This document shows, in pieces, positions 53,329 to 62,242 of a stretch of 64,000 bases of DNA. Origin of the DNA: Hymenobacter metallicola (GTDB taxonomy: Bacteria; Bacteroidota; Bacteroidia; Cytophagales; Hymenobacteraceae); contig NZ_SRMB01000006.1 in NCBI RefSeq assembly GCF_004745645.1, forward strand, positions 1 through 64,000, in the 5' to 3' direction. A program made the position numbers and the translations under genes. A model generated the notes under the pieces. That model made no database searches. It was not told the origin of the DNA and saw nothing but the letters and a program-made list of their open reading frames with translations. The stretch's first letter is position 1; every line of letters begins with the position of its first letter.

Positions 53329-54216
53329 TTAGCGACGGGGACGGGCGCGGTCCATTTTAATGAGTGACTGTTGAACCAACACGTCGGCGTAGACCAGCTC
53401 CGCCGCCTGGCGCGAGGGACCTGGCTGCGAGGATTCGGCCAACAGCCGGTCGGCTTCCTGGCGCAGCTGCATGGCCTTAATCATGTTGTCGTTTGAGGAG
53501 TTGAGGGCGGCCATCCGCTCGCCTTCCGTCATGGCGTAGCGGCCCGGATTCTTCAGCGTGGCATTCATCTCAATGCTTTGCTGCGTCATTTCGTCGGCAA
53601 TCTTGTAGTAGCCGAAGGCGGTGGCAATCTTCTTCTTCTGCATCATCTCCTCGTAGGCGAAGGTCGAAACGGCGGCTTCTTCGCGCTTGGCCTGATACTG
53701 GGAAGAACTCATGCGGTTGTTGCCGGCCGTGGCCCCCGCGCCGAAGCGGGAAAACACGTCGTACACTGTATTCAGGTCCTGCTGCGGGTTGTTGAGCTGC
53801 AGGGCCTGCCGCAGGCGTTCGGCTTTCTGAAACACCGGCATGTACTGGTTGCTCTGGCCCCGGCCCGACATGGACAGCGCCCGCGCAAACAGCTCCTGCG
53901 GGTTGGAGAGGCGCAAATCCTGAATGCTTTGCACCTTCCGTAAGTCGGCCTGCACCTGCCGCTGTAGCTGCAGCGTCTGGTCGGTAATGTCCTTTACCTG
54001 ACCGGTAATATCCTTGGTGACACCGGCAATCTGCCGGGCATCTTTTACTACCTGGTAGTTTTTGACGGTTTCGGTCCACTGGGCCAGCCGTTTGGCGAAG
54101 TCGCCAATGTGAATGCCCATGTGCAGCGGGTCATTTACCACGGCTTGCGCGGAGGCCTCCTTGGTGGAGAAAACCAACGTAACGGCCAGCAAAGCGGGCA
54201 AAAGGAGCTTTTTCAT
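53329..54216 (-). CDS. VirB5-like / DUF4141-type conjugation protein
   Basis: This 295-aa protein has a signal peptide and starts the mature form AQAVVNDPLHMGIHIGD. It is mostly helical, with a long heptad-rich stretch (RQIAGVTKDITGQVKDITDQ) and several Met/Gln-rich helices in the second half. This pattern matches the DUF4141/TraI-like VirB5-type proteins of Bacteroidetes conjugative elements. It lies between traM and traO. The trait letter is not certain, so no symbol is given. Confidence 0.6.
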   Translation of the reverse strand: MKKLLLPALLAVTLVFSTKEASAQAVVNDPLHMGIHIGDFAKRLAQWTETVKNYQVVKDARQIAGVTKDITGQVKDITDQTLQLQRQVQADLRKVQSIQDLRLSNPQELFARALSMSGRGQSNQYMPVFQKAERLRQALQLNNPQQDLNTVYDVFSRFGAGATAGNNRMSSSQYQAKREEAAVSTFAYEEMMQKKKIATAFGYYKIADEMTQQSIEMNATLKNPGRYAMTEGERMAALNSSNDNMIKAMQLRQEADRLLAESSQPGPSRQAAELVYADVLVQQSLIKMDRARPRR

Positions 54217-54247
54217 AGTCGTAAGCTTTTAGGTGAACGGAAAGGAA

Positions 54248-55651
54248 TCAGCGGCCACTCGCGGCTTCCGGCCCCAACTGGCCGGCCGCCGCCGTGGTAA
54301 TCAGGATGGGGTAGCCATCGGGGAGCAGCACATCGCGCAGCTTGGTGCGCGTTTTGGGCCGGGAGAGCACCGTTGCCGCGACGCGGCCCCCGACGCCCAC
54401 CACCGAGTTAGCGGCCGAGGCCGAGCGGTCGATGGCGGTACTGATTTCCTGCGTGGTCTGCTGCTGCAGGTCGCTGCCGGCCATCGAGGCATCTTTGGCA
54501 ATGCGCTTCACCGGGTCAATCATGATGCCGGGCATGTAGTTGAAGTCGTAGATGTCGGCATCGACCCGCGTTGGGCCGAGGCGGTTGACTTCCAGCGTCA
54601 CGTTGTTATTGCCCACCGTGGCCACGGCCGCGAAGACCATGTTCTTGGGAAAGGTCACGCCGCTGACTACGGCATCTTCCAGCAGGCGCAGAATGACCAC
54701 CGAGCCGGTGCGGACCTTCTGCTCCCCGTTGATGACGCACTTAAAAAACACGTCGGGAGTGAGCTGCTGTTGCTGCTGGTAGTTGCCCTGCGCCATCAGG
54801 CGAGAGGAACTCCCGCCCACCTTGACAGTATTGAAGCCATCCATGCCGGGGGCATTCATCCGGGTGGCCAATAGCTGCGCGGTTTGGTTGGGGTCGCGGT
54901 AGCGCTTGCCCGTCATGCGCTCGTAGGCAGCGCGGGTTTCGGGCGGGGAACTGGCCAGCATCGCCAATACGTCCGGGTCGGTTTCAAACGGGGTACCGTC
55001 CGCGTCCCGCGCCGGCACCAGGCTACGGGCCGCCGAAGAGGTGCGCCGCCGGCCACCGCCGCCGCTGGCCGTTATACGGCGACGGGGCACCACCAGCGTT
55101 TCAGAGCGGTAAGAGCCGGTGCTTGGGTCTTGAATAGTCGTCTCGACGGTATCCACGTCGGCCGCGGCTATTCGGGCAGCCTCGGCGCGACGGGCCGCCG
55201 CCTGCGCGAAAGCCTGGGCACGCCGCCGCCGCCGCAGCGCCTGCCCGGTCGTATCGACGGCAAACACATCAACCACATCTTCATCGGTCGGGGTAGCCGG
55301 GGCCGATTTAGCGTCCATTTCGGCGCGGCGCTGGGCCTCGATTTGGGCCGAAGGCGAGGCGACGGGCGCAACCGGCGAGGTTTCGGGCGAGGCAATTTCC
55401 GGCTCAATATTGGCCGAGGCCGCCGCTACCGGCTCCTTTTCCTGTTGGGCAGCTTCCTTCGCGGACTTCAGCCACAGAAATAGGCCCCCGACCACGAGCA
55501 CCAGCAGCAGGCCGGCAAAGGCCATCCAGTTGGTGCGCAGAATTTCGGTGGGCGTGCGTTTCTCAAACACGGCCGCTGGCCGCTGCTCCTGCTCATTATC
55601 GGAGTTCGGCGGTCGAACGGCCGGCTGATTTTGGGAGGTGATGGGTTCCAT
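54248..55651 (-). CDS. traM: Conjugative transposon protein TraM (VirB10-like)
   Basis: This 467-aa protein has a cytoplasmic N-terminus, one membrane helix at about 41-60 (WMAFAGLLLVLVVGGLFLWL), a long low-complexity Ala/Arg/Pro-rich linker across the periplasm, and a C-terminal beta-rich domain (LSPETFKVNCVING-like; QQQQQLTPDVFFKCVING and NNVTLEVNRLGPTRV). This is the layout of VirB10-type TraM, which connects inner and outer membrane parts of the secretion channel. It follows traN and precedes the VirB5-like gene. Confidence 0.85.
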   Translation of the reverse strand: MEPITSQNQPAVRPPNSDNEQEQRPAAVFEKRTPTEILRTNWMAFAGLLLVLVVGGLFLWLKSAKEAAQQEKEPVAAASANIEPEIASPETSPVAPVASPSAQIEAQRRAEMDAKSAPATPTDEDVVDVFAVDTTGQALRRRRRAQAFAQAAARRAEAARIAAADVDTVETTIQDPSTGSYRSETLVVPRRRITASGGGGRRRTSSAARSLVPARDADGTPFETDPDVLAMLASSPPETRAAYERMTGKRYRDPNQTAQLLATRMNAPGMDGFNTVKVGGSSSRLMAQGNYQQQQQLTPDVFFKCVINGEQKVRTGSVVILRLLEDAVVSGVTFPKNMVFAAVATVGNNNVTLEVNRLGPTRVDADIYDFNYMPGIMIDPVKRIAKDASMAGSDLQQQTTQEISTAIDRSASAANSVVGVGGRVAATVLSRPKTRTKLRDVLLPDGYPILITTAAAGQLGPEAASGR

Positions 55652-55671
55652 AGGGATAGGGGCTGGCGGCC

Positions 55672-56574
55672 TTAAATGGTGGAGGCGCGGTTAATCACCC
55701 GCGAGGGCACCGGCAGCACCAGCACCCGTGCCCCGTTCAGTTCGCGCAGGGTTACTTCCAGGTAGCCGCGTTCCGTGGCCGCGTACAGGGGAATGGCGTA
55801 GGTCAGGTAGCCGGTGGTGCGGCCGGTGATAATCTGATTGGCCAGCCCGCCCGAGGGAGCCAGCGGCCGGCGTGCTTCGTTCTTTTTGCGGGCCAGAAAC
55901 TTCTTCTGGGCGTTTTCCACCAACTGGAAATCGGTGAAATCGACGTTGTAGTCGATGTTGGTCTTGTTGATGACCTTGAAGCGCAGATAGGTGAAATCCT
56001 TGTCGTTGCGCACGTTGGCCAGCGACAGCACTAGGTCATTATCCACCACGGCTACCGCCTGATGCTCTTCCTTGGCTTTGCGCAGCTTACTGAGCTTGCC
56101 CTCGACCTCGTTTTTCTTCGCCAGCTCCTTATCCAGCGCCAGCTCGTTTTCCGGGGCCGAGCCGGCCGCCGTGCCGGTGCCGCTCATGCCTAGGGCCCCG
56201 TCTTTCTGAAAGTCGTAGAGCTGCAGAACCGGCCGGTTGACAAACACGAGACGCCCCATCCAATACTTCGAGCCGTAGCGAATGAGCATGGGCGTGGGCG
56301 GCGCATTCTTGCGTTTGGCGCGCACGAACACGGCATTTGCTTCGATTTTGACCAGGTAGTTATTGGCCATGCCCACATCGACGAGCGACACCGGGCCACC
56401 GAACACGAGGTAGGTAGTGGAGCTGTCCGAAACGGCCACGTCCAGCAGGGTTTCATTGGCTGCTACCACCGAGGAAGGCGGGCGCTGCGGGCGGGCGGTT
56501 TGGGCCGAGGCCCCGGCAGCGGAAAAAAGCAGGCCCAGCAGGGCCGGCAGGATATAATTAGGCATGATTGACAT
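55672..56574 (-). CDS. traN: Conjugative transposon protein TraN (VirB9-like)
   Basis: This 300-aa secreted protein (signal PNYILPALLGLLFSAAGASA) has the DUF4138 TraN pattern: TTYLVFGGPVSLVDVGMANNYLVK, then LRFKVINKTNIDYNVDFTDF and a Lys/Arg-rich stretch. It should form the outer-membrane-associated part of the T4SS core. The start could also be at an internal Met three residues later. It lies between traK (12 bp) and traM (20 bp); in CTnDOT the order is M then N, so the pair is reversed here. Confidence 0.85.
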   Translation of the reverse strand: MSIMPNYILPALLGLLFSAAGASAQTARPQRPPSSVVAANETLLDVAVSDSSTTYLVFGGPVSLVDVGMANNYLVKIEANAVFVRAKRKNAPPTPMLIRYGSKYWMGRLVFVNRPVLQLYDFQKDGALGMSGTGTAAGSAPENELALDKELAKKNEVEGKLSKLRKAKEEHQAVAVVDNDLVLSLANVRNDKDFTYLRFKVINKTNIDYNVDFTDFQLVENAQKKFLARKKNEARRPLAPSGGLANQIITGRTTGYLTYAIPLYAATERGYLEVTLRELNGARVLVLPVPSRVINRASTI

Positions 56575-56586
56575 CAGGTTTAGGGG

Positions 56587-57336
56587 TTAGCGAGCAGCCG
56601 GGCCAGCCGGCGCGGGAGTGGTAGCCGCCGGAGCCGGAGCTTCATCGGGGGCCGGGGCCAGGCCACTTTGCGCTTCCTGCAGGCGACGCTGCCGGTCGGC
56701 TTCCTGGGCCTGCAGCAGCTCCGTTTCTTCCCGCGTCAGCGTGGGCGTGTAGGGGATGTAGTCGAAGTTGGTAATCAGCAGCCCGTAGGGGTTGGCATCC
56801 GAGCGGTTGGTTTCTTCCAGATTAAACTTGGCGGCCAGCGGCAGCGGCTCTTTCTGCTGGCCGCCGATGAAAATGCGCTGCTTGATGTAGACCTGACCGG
56901 CCCAGGGGCGCTTGCTCATGTCCACGAGCACACTATCCACCGTCACGACGTTGCGGGCCGCGTACCGCTCGTAGTTCTGCAGCACTTGGCCCCGCGTGAA
57001 GCCCTCGTAAATCCGGCGGCCCCCACGGCCCTCAATCAGCGGCAGGGCCGCATCCAGGTTGGCCTTGTAGGTGTATTGGTCGTGGCCGAACATGGTTTGC
57101 ATGAACTGGCGCACCAAGTTGCGGGCCTCGTAGGCGGTGTGGGCATCCGTGCCGGCCGAAAGGGCCGCTACCGAGCCGGTTTGCGAGACGACGTACACGC
57201 GCTTACCGCTGTTTTCGTAAGCCCGGTACACCAGGAAGCCCGAGGCCAGGGCAACCAGCAGCAGGGCTAAAACACTCCCCAGCGCCAGGTTGCGCATGGT
57301 GGAGAAGGAGGTACTCAAATCTTTGGCGGAATCCAT
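56587..57336 (-). CDS. traK: Conjugative transposon protein TraK (VirB8-like)
   Basis: This 249-aa protein has a short cytoplasmic start, a single membrane helix (ALGSVLALLLVALASGFLVY) and a VirB8-like periplasmic domain (FMQTMFGHDQYTYKANLDAALPL; WAGQVYIKQRIFIGG). The tail is Ala/Pro-rich. It should link the VirB10-like TraM with the inner-membrane complex. It lies 114 bp downstream of traJ. Confidence 0.85.
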   Translation of the reverse strand: MDSAKDLSTSFSTMRNLALGSVLALLLVALASGFLVYRAYENSGKRVYVVSQTGSVAALSAGTDAHTAYEARNLVRQFMQTMFGHDQYTYKANLDAALPLIEGRGGRRIYEGFTRGQVLQNYERYAARNVVTVDSVLVDMSKRPWAGQVYIKQRIFIGGQQKEPLPLAAKFNLEETNRSDANPYGLLITNFDYIPYTPTLTREETELLQAQEADRQRRLQEAQSGLAPAPDEAPAPAATTPAPAGPAAR

Positions 57337-57450
57337 CGTATAACTGGTTAGAAAGTCAGGCTGGAAGGTTGAAATCAGGTCGTTTGGGCATTTTCTTCCC
57401 TACCGCCCCCTTGAGTGAGCAGCAGAGAGTACCCTTGCAGAAGAGGGGAT

Positions 57451-58629
57451 TTAGGTAGTCCAGAGGCCCGAGGCCCGTTGCCGGTAGGAAGGGTTCAGGG
57501 CGTCCGACATGGTGATGGAGGGCAGGCCCGAGGAGGCGGAGCTACTTGCTTCGCCACCGCCGCCACCGCCGCCACCGCCGCCACCGCCGTTGCTGCCGCC
57601 GCCACTGGGGCTACCTGCGCTGCCGCCACCGCTGCCGCCACTGCTACCGCTGCCGCCACTGCTACCGCTGCCACCAGCGTTGCCCATTGCCCGACCCACG
57701 GCCGAGGCCAGACCGCCGCCGCCGGGAGCCGCTACCCCGGCCACCGTCGTCGCCGCGCCCATTGCCATCCCGGCCATCTGGCCAGCGAATCCCTGCACGG
57801 CCGAGGAGCCGATGAACATGGACGTGAGGTAGGGCACGATGATGTAGAGCATCACGAAGGCCACCGACATGAGCATGAACTTGGTATCATCCACCGATTG
57901 GGCCGGCCCGCCGCTGGCCAGGATGCCGCCCGCGACCCGCTGGGTATCGGCAAAAAAGCCGTACATGGTATCCAGGAGCACGAACGTGAGCCCCCACATC
58001 TGGACGGCGATGAAGTTCTGCAGCCACTTCATAGCCAGCTGACCGAAGGCCGGAATGACGGAAAGCGTCATGGCGATAGGGCCGGAAACGTAGAGGAAGC
58101 CCAGGATGAACTGTTGCAGGAACGTCATTATTTCCCGGACGATAAGCACGGTGGTAGCCGTGAAAAGCCGCGTCATAATGCCCGAGAAGGTGAAGGAGCT
58201 GAGTGTGTCGGAGATGCTGCTAATCATGGCGGCCGCCCCCGATACAATGTCGCCCATCCCGATATTGTCATTGCTGGCCGCGGCCGCCACCGCTGGCGGC
58301 GTGGTCAGGGCGCTGAGGGCTTCGGCCGCGGACTGGTCGGTAGAGAACAGGGCCGTAAAGGCCGCAATGCCGGTACCCAGGGTATCAATCAGGCTCTGGT
58401 AGAAAAAGAGCAGGAAGAATATCCAGGTAGCCTTGATAATCGGCCCCCAGTCCATTGCCAGGCCACTGCCGCTGATAAAGCCGCGCCCGATGGTGTAGAG
58501 CAGGGCGATGCCCATCAGCGAGGGCGTCAGAAACCGGCAGGCCGTGAGCACAATGGCTAAGGTCTGGTCACAGGCGCGCAGAAACCCCGGGTCGATGCCG
58601 TAGGCCACCATTAGAAAGTTGCTCATCAT
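57451..58629 (-). CDS. traJ: Conjugative transposon protein TraJ (VirB6-like)
   Basis: This 392-aa protein has about eight hydrophobic helices (for instance LMGIALLYTIGRGFISG and FVMLYIIVPYLTSMFIG) and belongs to the VirB6-type TraJ family, forming the inner-membrane channel. The C-terminal 90 residues are a Gly/Ser-rich region with a run of Gly and tandem GGSGSS-type units. The gene start overlaps the traG stop by four bases, so translation is coupled. Confidence 0.88.
   Translation of the reverse strand: MMSNFLMVAYGIDPGFLRACDQTLAIVLTACRFLTPSLMGIALLYTIGRGFISGSGLAMDWGPIIKATWIFFLLFFYQSLIDTLGTGIAAFTALFSTDQSAAEALSALTTPPAVAAAASNDNIGMGDIVSGAAAMISSISDTLSSFTFSGIMTRLFTATTVLIVREIMTFLQQFILGFLYVSGPIAMTLSVIPAFGQLAMKWLQNFIAVQMWGLTFVLLDTMYGFFADTQRVAGGILASGGPAQSVDDTKFMLMSVAFVMLYIIVPYLTSMFIGSSAVQGFAGQMAGMAMGAATTVAGVAAPGGGGLASAVGRAMGNAGGSGSSGGSGSSGGSGGGSAGSPSGGGSNGGGGGGGGGGGGEASSSASSGLPSITMSDALNPSYRQRASGLWTT
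57551..57690. repeat. GC triplet tandem tract in the traJ C-terminus
   Basis: The sequence is dominated by ccgccac and related triplets, repeated with little variation, and encodes the Gly/Ser-rich tail of TraJ. Such a tract could change length by slippage. Confidence 0.8.
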
Positions 58630-61244
58630 TTTCCCCCGAGCTTGCGGCTCTGCTTATCTTCGACAAACTGGTCCACGGCGTAGTCGAGGCGCTGCACTTT
58701 CACGTCCTCGTACTGTATCTCCCCATCGGTGCCGACCACGAGCTGGCCGGCCTTGTCCACTTTGGGGCGGCGGTTGGTCTGCTGGTAGAACTTCACCAGC
58801 TTGTTGAGGTGGTTGCGCTCCACCGGCTTGGACGTCAGGATGGCATCGAGCTGGGGTGAGGCCTCCAGGGCAAATACCTTCCCTTTGGCTCCCTGCTTGA
58901 TGAAGAACTCGCGCAGGGCATCGGTCGAGCGCACCGACTTAATCAGGTCCATCTCGTGGCCGGTGAGGCCGAGTGGGGCCTGCAGCTGGGCCAGCGAGTC
59001 CGGGTTGATGTGCCGCAGGATGATTTTGGTAGCCGAGTTATTGATAATGGCCGGCCCAATCTTGCTGCTTGTAATCTCGGTGATACCCTGGGTGATGATG
59101 GTTACCGAGCCGTTGGTTTTCCGAATCGTGCGGTACATGGATTCGATGAACTCCGAGAGCACCCCACTGAGCATCGTCCAGGCTTCATCCAGGGCGATGT
59201 ACTTCACGTCATCCGGGAACTTGCGGAACAGGTCCAGGCTCAGCTCGGTGATGAGCATGGCCACCACCGGGTAGAGGTCGGGGTCGGCCTGCACCTTCGC
59301 GAGGTCAAAGCAGATGAGCCGGTACTCGCTCAAGTCCACGTCGCGCTTGGCGTTGAGCACCCGCTCGTAGCGCCCGCCGCTGATGTACTGACCCAGCACT
59401 AGGAAGAACTGGTGCATGTCGATGTACTTCATGTTTTTCTGGTACTGCCGGCGCGCCCCGTCCAGCGGGTCCGCTTCCTGCCCTTCGCCGGGCACCGACA
59501 CCGGCTTTTGCATATCGGCATCGTAGCGCTCCACGAAGCGGTAGAAGCTCTCCATGCCGGGAAACTCCTCATCCTTCTGCCCCAGCTTGTCGTGCTCGTT
59601 GAGATACCCGTAGTATTCAATCAGAAACCGGCTGAGGATGGTGCGTTCCGACTTATCCAGGCCCGTATCCTTGCCTCCTTTCCAGAGGGCGGCAATCAGG
59701 GCCAGGTGGAAGTTAGTTTTCTCATCGTTGTAAAGCCACTTGTTGCCGTTGGCTTTGTCTCGGGGCACGATGAAGGGGTTGAACTCGATGGGACGCTGCG
59801 GGTCGTACTCGAAGTAGGTGTTGTCGAAATCCTCCCCGTTCAGGGACTGCAGCACGTTGCGGTAGGTGCCGCCCACGTCCATGATGATTTGCCGCGCTCC
59901 TTTCTCGTAGCGTTGCACAATCAGGTTGCCGAAAGTGTAGGACTTACCCGAGCCGGAAGGCCCGATAACCATGGCGTTCTGATTGTCCAGTGCCGTGTTG
60001 AACAGGTTCACCTGCACCAGATTGCGGAAGCGGTCCGTGAGGTATTCCCCTACCGGGTCGGTTTTGTAGGTAGCGGTCCAGTGCATGTAGCAGGCCCCCC
60101 GGTCGGCGGTGGTGGTCAGCCAGCGGTCGGGCACCTGGTTGGCGTTGCCCGGCAGCAGGCCGAAGAACACCGGCAGGGCCAGGTAGCTTTCCACCACGCT
60201 TTCCGTGCCGAACATGTAGCGGAAGGCGGCCGTGGCCCGCTCAACGTTTTCCCGCCGGCTGGTATCGTTGGTATCCCACAGCATAACCGAGAGGTGCAGG
60301 CCCACAATCTGCTTGTTTTCGGCCCGCACCTCGGCGGTAAACTCCTCGACTTCGGCCGCCCGCAGGTGGTTATCCTGGGTGGCCAGGAAGGAGAGCGAGG
60401 CGTTCAGCTTGCGGTCGGTATCCAGGCTGCTTAGCTCGGCGCGGGTATCCTGAATCATCAGGGCCTGCGTGAGGACGTGCGGGCACTGGAGAATATGCGT
60501 GAGCGGGTAAAGCATGGGCGCGGTGACGCCGTAGCTGTTTTTCACGGCCGGGTAGGCGTCCGAGCCCTGGCCCACCATCGACAGGACATTGACCTTCTGC
60601 TCCCCCACGCTGAACGTGCCCATATCGTTGCCCATCTCGCGCTCCTGCCGGGTGGGCTGGCCGTCGAAATTGAGGTTGAAGTACTGCAGGTACAGCTGGT
60701 GGATTTCCTGGCTGCTAAGCCGCTCGAAGGTGACGCCGCCCAGGTTCTTTATGCCCTGAATGAATTCGACCGCGCCGCTTTCGGCCACCTCCAGGGTTTG
60801 CACCAGCTGCGCAAACGGATTCTTGAGCACGGCCTCGCCGGCGCGGGCCACCAGGGCATTGACTGCGTTGGTTTTAGGCGACTTTACCGCCGCCGGCGCA
60901 AACGAGACAAACAAGTAAGACTTCTGAAACAGCACCAGCCGCTCGTAGAAGTGCTTGTTCATCTTGTTTTCAAAGTAGGTCTGCTGGGTTTTGTCTTCGC
61001 GGTAGGGCCGGTCGTAATAGATGTCTGTTTTCTGCACGATGCTGCCTACCGGCAGGGCCCGCAGCACCCCGACGAGGGCGGCTTGGAAGGCCTCGTAGTC
61101 TTCAATGGTCCAGCTTTCCATTTCGGCCGGCTCGACCAGGAAGCCCACGCCGACGCGCCCATCCTTGAACACGACCTTGTCGCCCTCGAAGCTATGCACC
61201 GGCATCACCGCGTTAAACGCGGTGGTTTTTGGCTTTTTTGTCAT
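58626..61244 (-). CDS. traG: Conjugative transposon ATPase TraG (VirB4-like)
   Basis: This 872-aa protein is the T4SS energising ATPase of Bacteroidetes elements. Walker A GPSGSGKSYTFGN lies at about 426 and Walker B YIALDEAW near 681, with further conserved motifs after it (ITQGITEI; ILRHINPD). The N-terminal third is the usual TraG-like substrate or channel region. Its start overlaps the end of traF by 32 bases, and its stop overlaps traJ by four, so the operon is tightly packed. It is full length for the family. Confidence 0.93.
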   Translation of the reverse strand: MTKKPKTTAFNAVMPVHSFEGDKVVFKDGRVGVGFLVEPAEMESWTIEDYEAFQAALVGVLRALPVGSIVQKTDIYYDRPYREDKTQQTYFENKMNKHFYERLVLFQKSYLFVSFAPAAVKSPKTNAVNALVARAGEAVLKNPFAQLVQTLEVAESGAVEFIQGIKNLGGVTFERLSSQEIHQLYLQYFNLNFDGQPTRQEREMGNDMGTFSVGEQKVNVLSMVGQGSDAYPAVKNSYGVTAPMLYPLTHILQCPHVLTQALMIQDTRAELSSLDTDRKLNASLSFLATQDNHLRAAEVEEFTAEVRAENKQIVGLHLSVMLWDTNDTSRRENVERATAAFRYMFGTESVVESYLALPVFFGLLPGNANQVPDRWLTTTADRGACYMHWTATYKTDPVGEYLTDRFRNLVQVNLFNTALDNQNAMVIGPSGSGKSYTFGNLIVQRYEKGARQIIMDVGGTYRNVLQSLNGEDFDNTYFEYDPQRPIEFNPFIVPRDKANGNKWLYNDEKTNFHLALIAALWKGGKDTGLDKSERTILSRFLIEYYGYLNEHDKLGQKDEEFPGMESFYRFVERYDADMQKPVSVPGEGQEADPLDGARRQYQKNMKYIDMHQFFLVLGQYISGGRYERVLNAKRDVDLSEYRLICFDLAKVQADPDLYPVVAMLITELSLDLFRKFPDDVKYIALDEAWTMLSGVLSEFIESMYRTIRKTNGSVTIITQGITEITSSKIGPAIINNSATKIILRHINPDSLAQLQAPLGLTGHEMDLIKSVRSTDALREFFIKQGAKGKVFALEASPQLDAILTSKPVERNHLNKLVKFYQQTNRRPKVDKAGQLVVGTDGEIQYEDVKVQRLDYAVDQFVEDKQSRKLGGK

Positions 61245-61539
61245 GAGCGGGAGTTGGTAAAGGCCCCACGGCCAGGCGGCGGGGCTGAATGAAGGTGAAG
61301 GAGAGCCACCCCATCAAAAAGCCGGGCGCTTGCTTTCGGCTCAGGTAGCGCAGGCCCATGATGAGGCCCAGTTCCACGATGATGACTAGCAGGTAGATAA
61401 TGCGGGGGATTTTGACTGCCATCCCCAGAAATCCGAGCAGCAGCACGGAACCGATGAACAGGCCAACCATGATGCCCAGGTCCTGAATATTCATCCCCAG
61501 GACCTGGGCTGGTCGCTCAATAGACTTATAAGAGCGCAT
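61213..61539 (-). CDS. traF: Conjugative transposon protein TraF (DUF4133)
   Basis: From the ATG at 61539 (MRSYKSIERPAQVLG) this 108-aa protein has two membrane helices (IMVGLFIGSVLLLGFLGM; IIYLLVIIVELGLIMGL) and the C-terminal R/K-rich region of DUF4133. A longer frame starting at 61629 is antisense-like and rejected. It corresponds to the VirB3-like small inner-membrane protein. It overlaps traG by 32 bases. Confidence 0.85.
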   Translation of the reverse strand: MRSYKSIERPAQVLGMNIQDLGIMVGLFIGSVLLLGFLGMAVKIPRIIYLLVIIVELGLIMGLRYLSRKQAPGFLMGWLSFTFIQPRRLAVGPLPTPAHDKKAKNHRV

Positions 61540-61556
61540 GAGAACGGACTCAGGGC

Positions 61557-61937
61557 TTAGCGTACGCCACCTTCGCCGCCGCCTACGGCACCTACCAAAT
61601 CGTCCTTGAACAGCTGGAAGCCGAACCACAGAATGACCCCGCCGACGAGCCAGCCCAGGGAGCCGAGCGCATCCGGGGCACCCTGCACGAACTTCATGAC
61701 CACGCGAATCAGGCCGATAATCAGGATAATGGCGAAGATGACCTGCACGATGCCCACGACGGTTTCCTGTACTCCTTCGAGGGCACCCTGAGCGCTACCG
61801 CTTTGGGCAAAAGCCGCCCGGTTGGACAACGCCAGGGCGGTCAGCATGGCATAGGCGCGTTTCTCTGCTTTGGATGGTTGGTAGGCGTGTCCGGCAACTG
61901 CCAATTTCTTGGCCAGGGAAAGGGGGTTGGTGAACAT
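61557..61937 (-). CDS. traE: Conjugative transposon protein TraE (DUF4134, pilin-like)
   Basis: This 126-aa protein has a signal-like N-terminus (AMLTALALSNRAAFAQSG) and two membrane helices (VIFAIILIIGLIRVVMKFV; LGSLGWLVGGVILWFGFQL) with a Gly-rich end (GGGEGGVR). This is the DUF4134/VirB2-type pilin-like protein of Bacteroidetes systems. It is the first recognised gene of the transfer operon, 17 bp upstream of traF. Confidence 0.85.
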   Translation of the reverse strand: MFTNPLSLAKKLAVAGHAYQPSKAEKRAYAMLTALALSNRAAFAQSGSAQGALEGVQETVVGIVQVIFAIILIIGLIRVVMKFVQGAPDALGSLGWLVGGVILWFGFQLFKDDLVGAVGGGEGGVR

Positions 61938-62242
61938 TGGGGAAAGGGTGTTGGAAATGGAGTGTGAGGGCGCTTATCTCCCCGGAAGCGGTGGAAAACG
62001 GATTAGGCGCAGCGCAACAGCGGCTGACTTGCTGGTGCAGGGCTGGCACGCGGCTGCGCCCCGGCCAGACAGGTCTGGCCCGGTGCTTAAAAGCAGCTGG
62101 GGGCGGCTGGGGCGGGCACTGGAAGAAGTGGGAAGGCCGGGGCGGCGGGTAGCGGGGATGAGTGAGGTAGCATAGCGGGAGGGTAGAAATGAGAATGGGT
62201 AGTTGCTCGTAAGTAGGCCGGGTGCCGGCCGCCGGGGCCGGC
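61938..62242. other. Noncoding gap between traE and the next gene
   Basis: No gene is supported in this 305-bp GC-rich gap. The right end (about 62212-62250) has an imperfect inverted repeat (aagtaggccgg with ccggcttactt) that overlaps the stop of the 62243 gene and may work as a terminator. Confidence 0.4.

Noticed and set aside
57551..57690. Repeated units that look CRISPR-like
   Set aside because: Units are a few bases long, lie inside the traJ frame and encode Gly/Ser repeats, with no spacers or cas genes.
61909..62175. Short plus-strand frame after traE
   Set aside because: It overlaps the traE start, has no family features, and the composition is that of GC-rich noncoding DNA.
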